A stretch of DNA of 6,056 nucleotides, taken from contig JABMQX010000794.1 in NCBI GenBank assembly GCA_013203085.1, positions 1 through 6,056 of the forward strand. The letters run 5' to 3'. Position 1 is the stretch's first letter, and the number at the start of each line of letters is the position of its first letter. Source of the DNA: a bacterium. GTDB lineage: Bacteria > Auribacterota > JABMQX01. The translations under genes and the position numbers were made by a program. Below are positions 5,761 through 6,056 of this stretch, piece by piece. Below the pieces are notes generated by a model. That model was given only the letters and a program-made list of their open reading frames with translations, made no database searches and was not told where the DNA came from.

Positions 5761-5910
5761 TCAACGAGTTTCTTTATGTGAAGTATGTTTCCTACAAAAC
5801 CTGCAGTATTTCTTTAACTCCAGCCGTCCTGATGATGCTTTCTTGTTCTTCGTAGTTGTGTAGTTTCTTTGCTTACACACTGTGCAGGCCAGAGTGATGA
5901 TCTCTCTCAT
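5761..5910 (-). CDS. rpmG: 50S ribosomal protein L33 (zinc-binding, C+ form)
   Basis: A small large-subunit protein near the E site, 49 residues, the family's normal length. It reads MREIITLACTVCKQRNY at the start, then TTKNKKASSGRLELKKYC (19-36) and ends KHTSHKETR. Cys9, Cys12, Cys36 and Cys39 form two CxxC pairs, the zinc-ribbon (C+) form; C- paralogues lack these. The ATG at 5910 follows the tuf stop by three nt and has no clear SD (upstream is CGAATGAGCT), so translation is probably coupled to tuf. The stop is at 5761-5763, 18 nt before the tRNA. Confidence 0.95.
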   Translation of the reverse strand: MREIITLACTVCKQRNYTTTKNKKASSGRLELKKYCRFCRKHTSHKETR

Positions 5911-5913
5911 AGC

Positions 5914-6056
5914 TCATTCGATAATATCAGTAACGGTTCCGGCTCCGACGGTTTTGCCTCCCTCTCGGATGGCGAACCGCAGAGTTTTCTCCATTGCGAT
6001 CGGCGCAATCAACTCCACCGTAAGATTCACGTTATCACCCGGCATCACCATCTCCA
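5914..6056 (-). CDS. tuf: Elongation factor Tu, C-terminal 46 residues (5' end outside window)
   Basis: EF-Tu is the GTPase that carries aminoacyl-tRNA to the ribosome. Only the end of domain 3 is present: MVMPGDNVNLTVELIAPIAM, then EKTLRFAIREGGKTVGAGTV and the ending TDIIE, with TGA at 5914-5916. These match the very conserved EF-Tu C-terminus (RFAIREGGRTVGAGVV in other bacteria). The GTPase domain and domain 2 lie beyond the right edge. The position just upstream of rpmG, tRNA-Trp and secE is that of the classical tufB locus; whether a second tuf copy exists cannot be seen. Confidence 0.98.
   Translation of the reverse strand, partial: EMVMPGDNVNLTVELIAPIAMEKTLRFAIREGGKTVGAGTVTDIIE

Noticed and set aside
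5525..5863. Plus-strand frame across the tRNA (112 residues, containing QEGFEPPTSGFGVRRS)
   Set aside because: This is the well-known false protein produced by translating the antisense of a tRNA T-arm and anticodon region; a perfect tRNA-Trp occupies the stretch. The same applies to the other frames over 5460-5855.

Overview
The window is a bacterial core-gene cluster for translation, transcription and secretion. Every gene lies on the minus strand. In transcription order (right to left) it reads tuf (3' end) - rpmG - tRNA-Trp - secE - nusG - rplK - rplA - rplJ - rplL - rpoB (5' three-quarters). This is the widely conserved tuf-secE-nusG-rplKAJL-rpoB arrangement. I found no mobile element, CRISPR array, phage gene, toxin-antitoxin pair or defence gene. 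It looks like ordinary chromosome rather than an accessory region.

Organism: a bacterium. The RpoB N-terminal half, the short L7/L12 head and the L10 sequence resemble, from memory, those of the PVC superphylum (Chlamydiae, Verrucomicrobia and related lineages). I could not run a phylogeny, so this placement is tentative. Base composition looks moderate, and starts include TTG (secE) and GTG (rplA, rplJ) with mostly clear Shine-Dalgarno (SD) sequences.

Layout: 5914-6056 is the EF-Tu C-terminus. After a 3-nt gap comes rpmG (L33, four-Cys zinc form). Then tRNA-Trp(CCA) lies 18 nt beyond rpmG. A 203-nt gene-free stretch (5464-5666) follows, holding two small hairpins and two T-runs on the transcribed strand. 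Then secE and nusG (7-nt gap), rplK and rplA (14-nt overlap), rplJ (43-nt gap), rplL (57-nt gap) and rpoB (93-nt gap). rpoB runs off the left edge after 754 codons with its frame intact.

Together these genes supply the elongation factor that delivers aminoacyl-tRNA, the stalk base and stalk that recruit it (L11, L10, L7/L12), the L1 arm at the E site, L33, a tRNA, the NusG factor linking RNA polymerase to ribosome or Rho, the SecE translocon subunit, and the RNA polymerase beta subunit.

The departures from textbook form are modest. L7/L12 carries a roughly 33-residue Ser/Lys/Glu-rich N-terminal extension, and SecE has an extra N-terminal membrane segment behind a TTG start. The rplA-rplJ gap is too short for a long leader of the E. 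coli rplJ type. I see no undescribed system.
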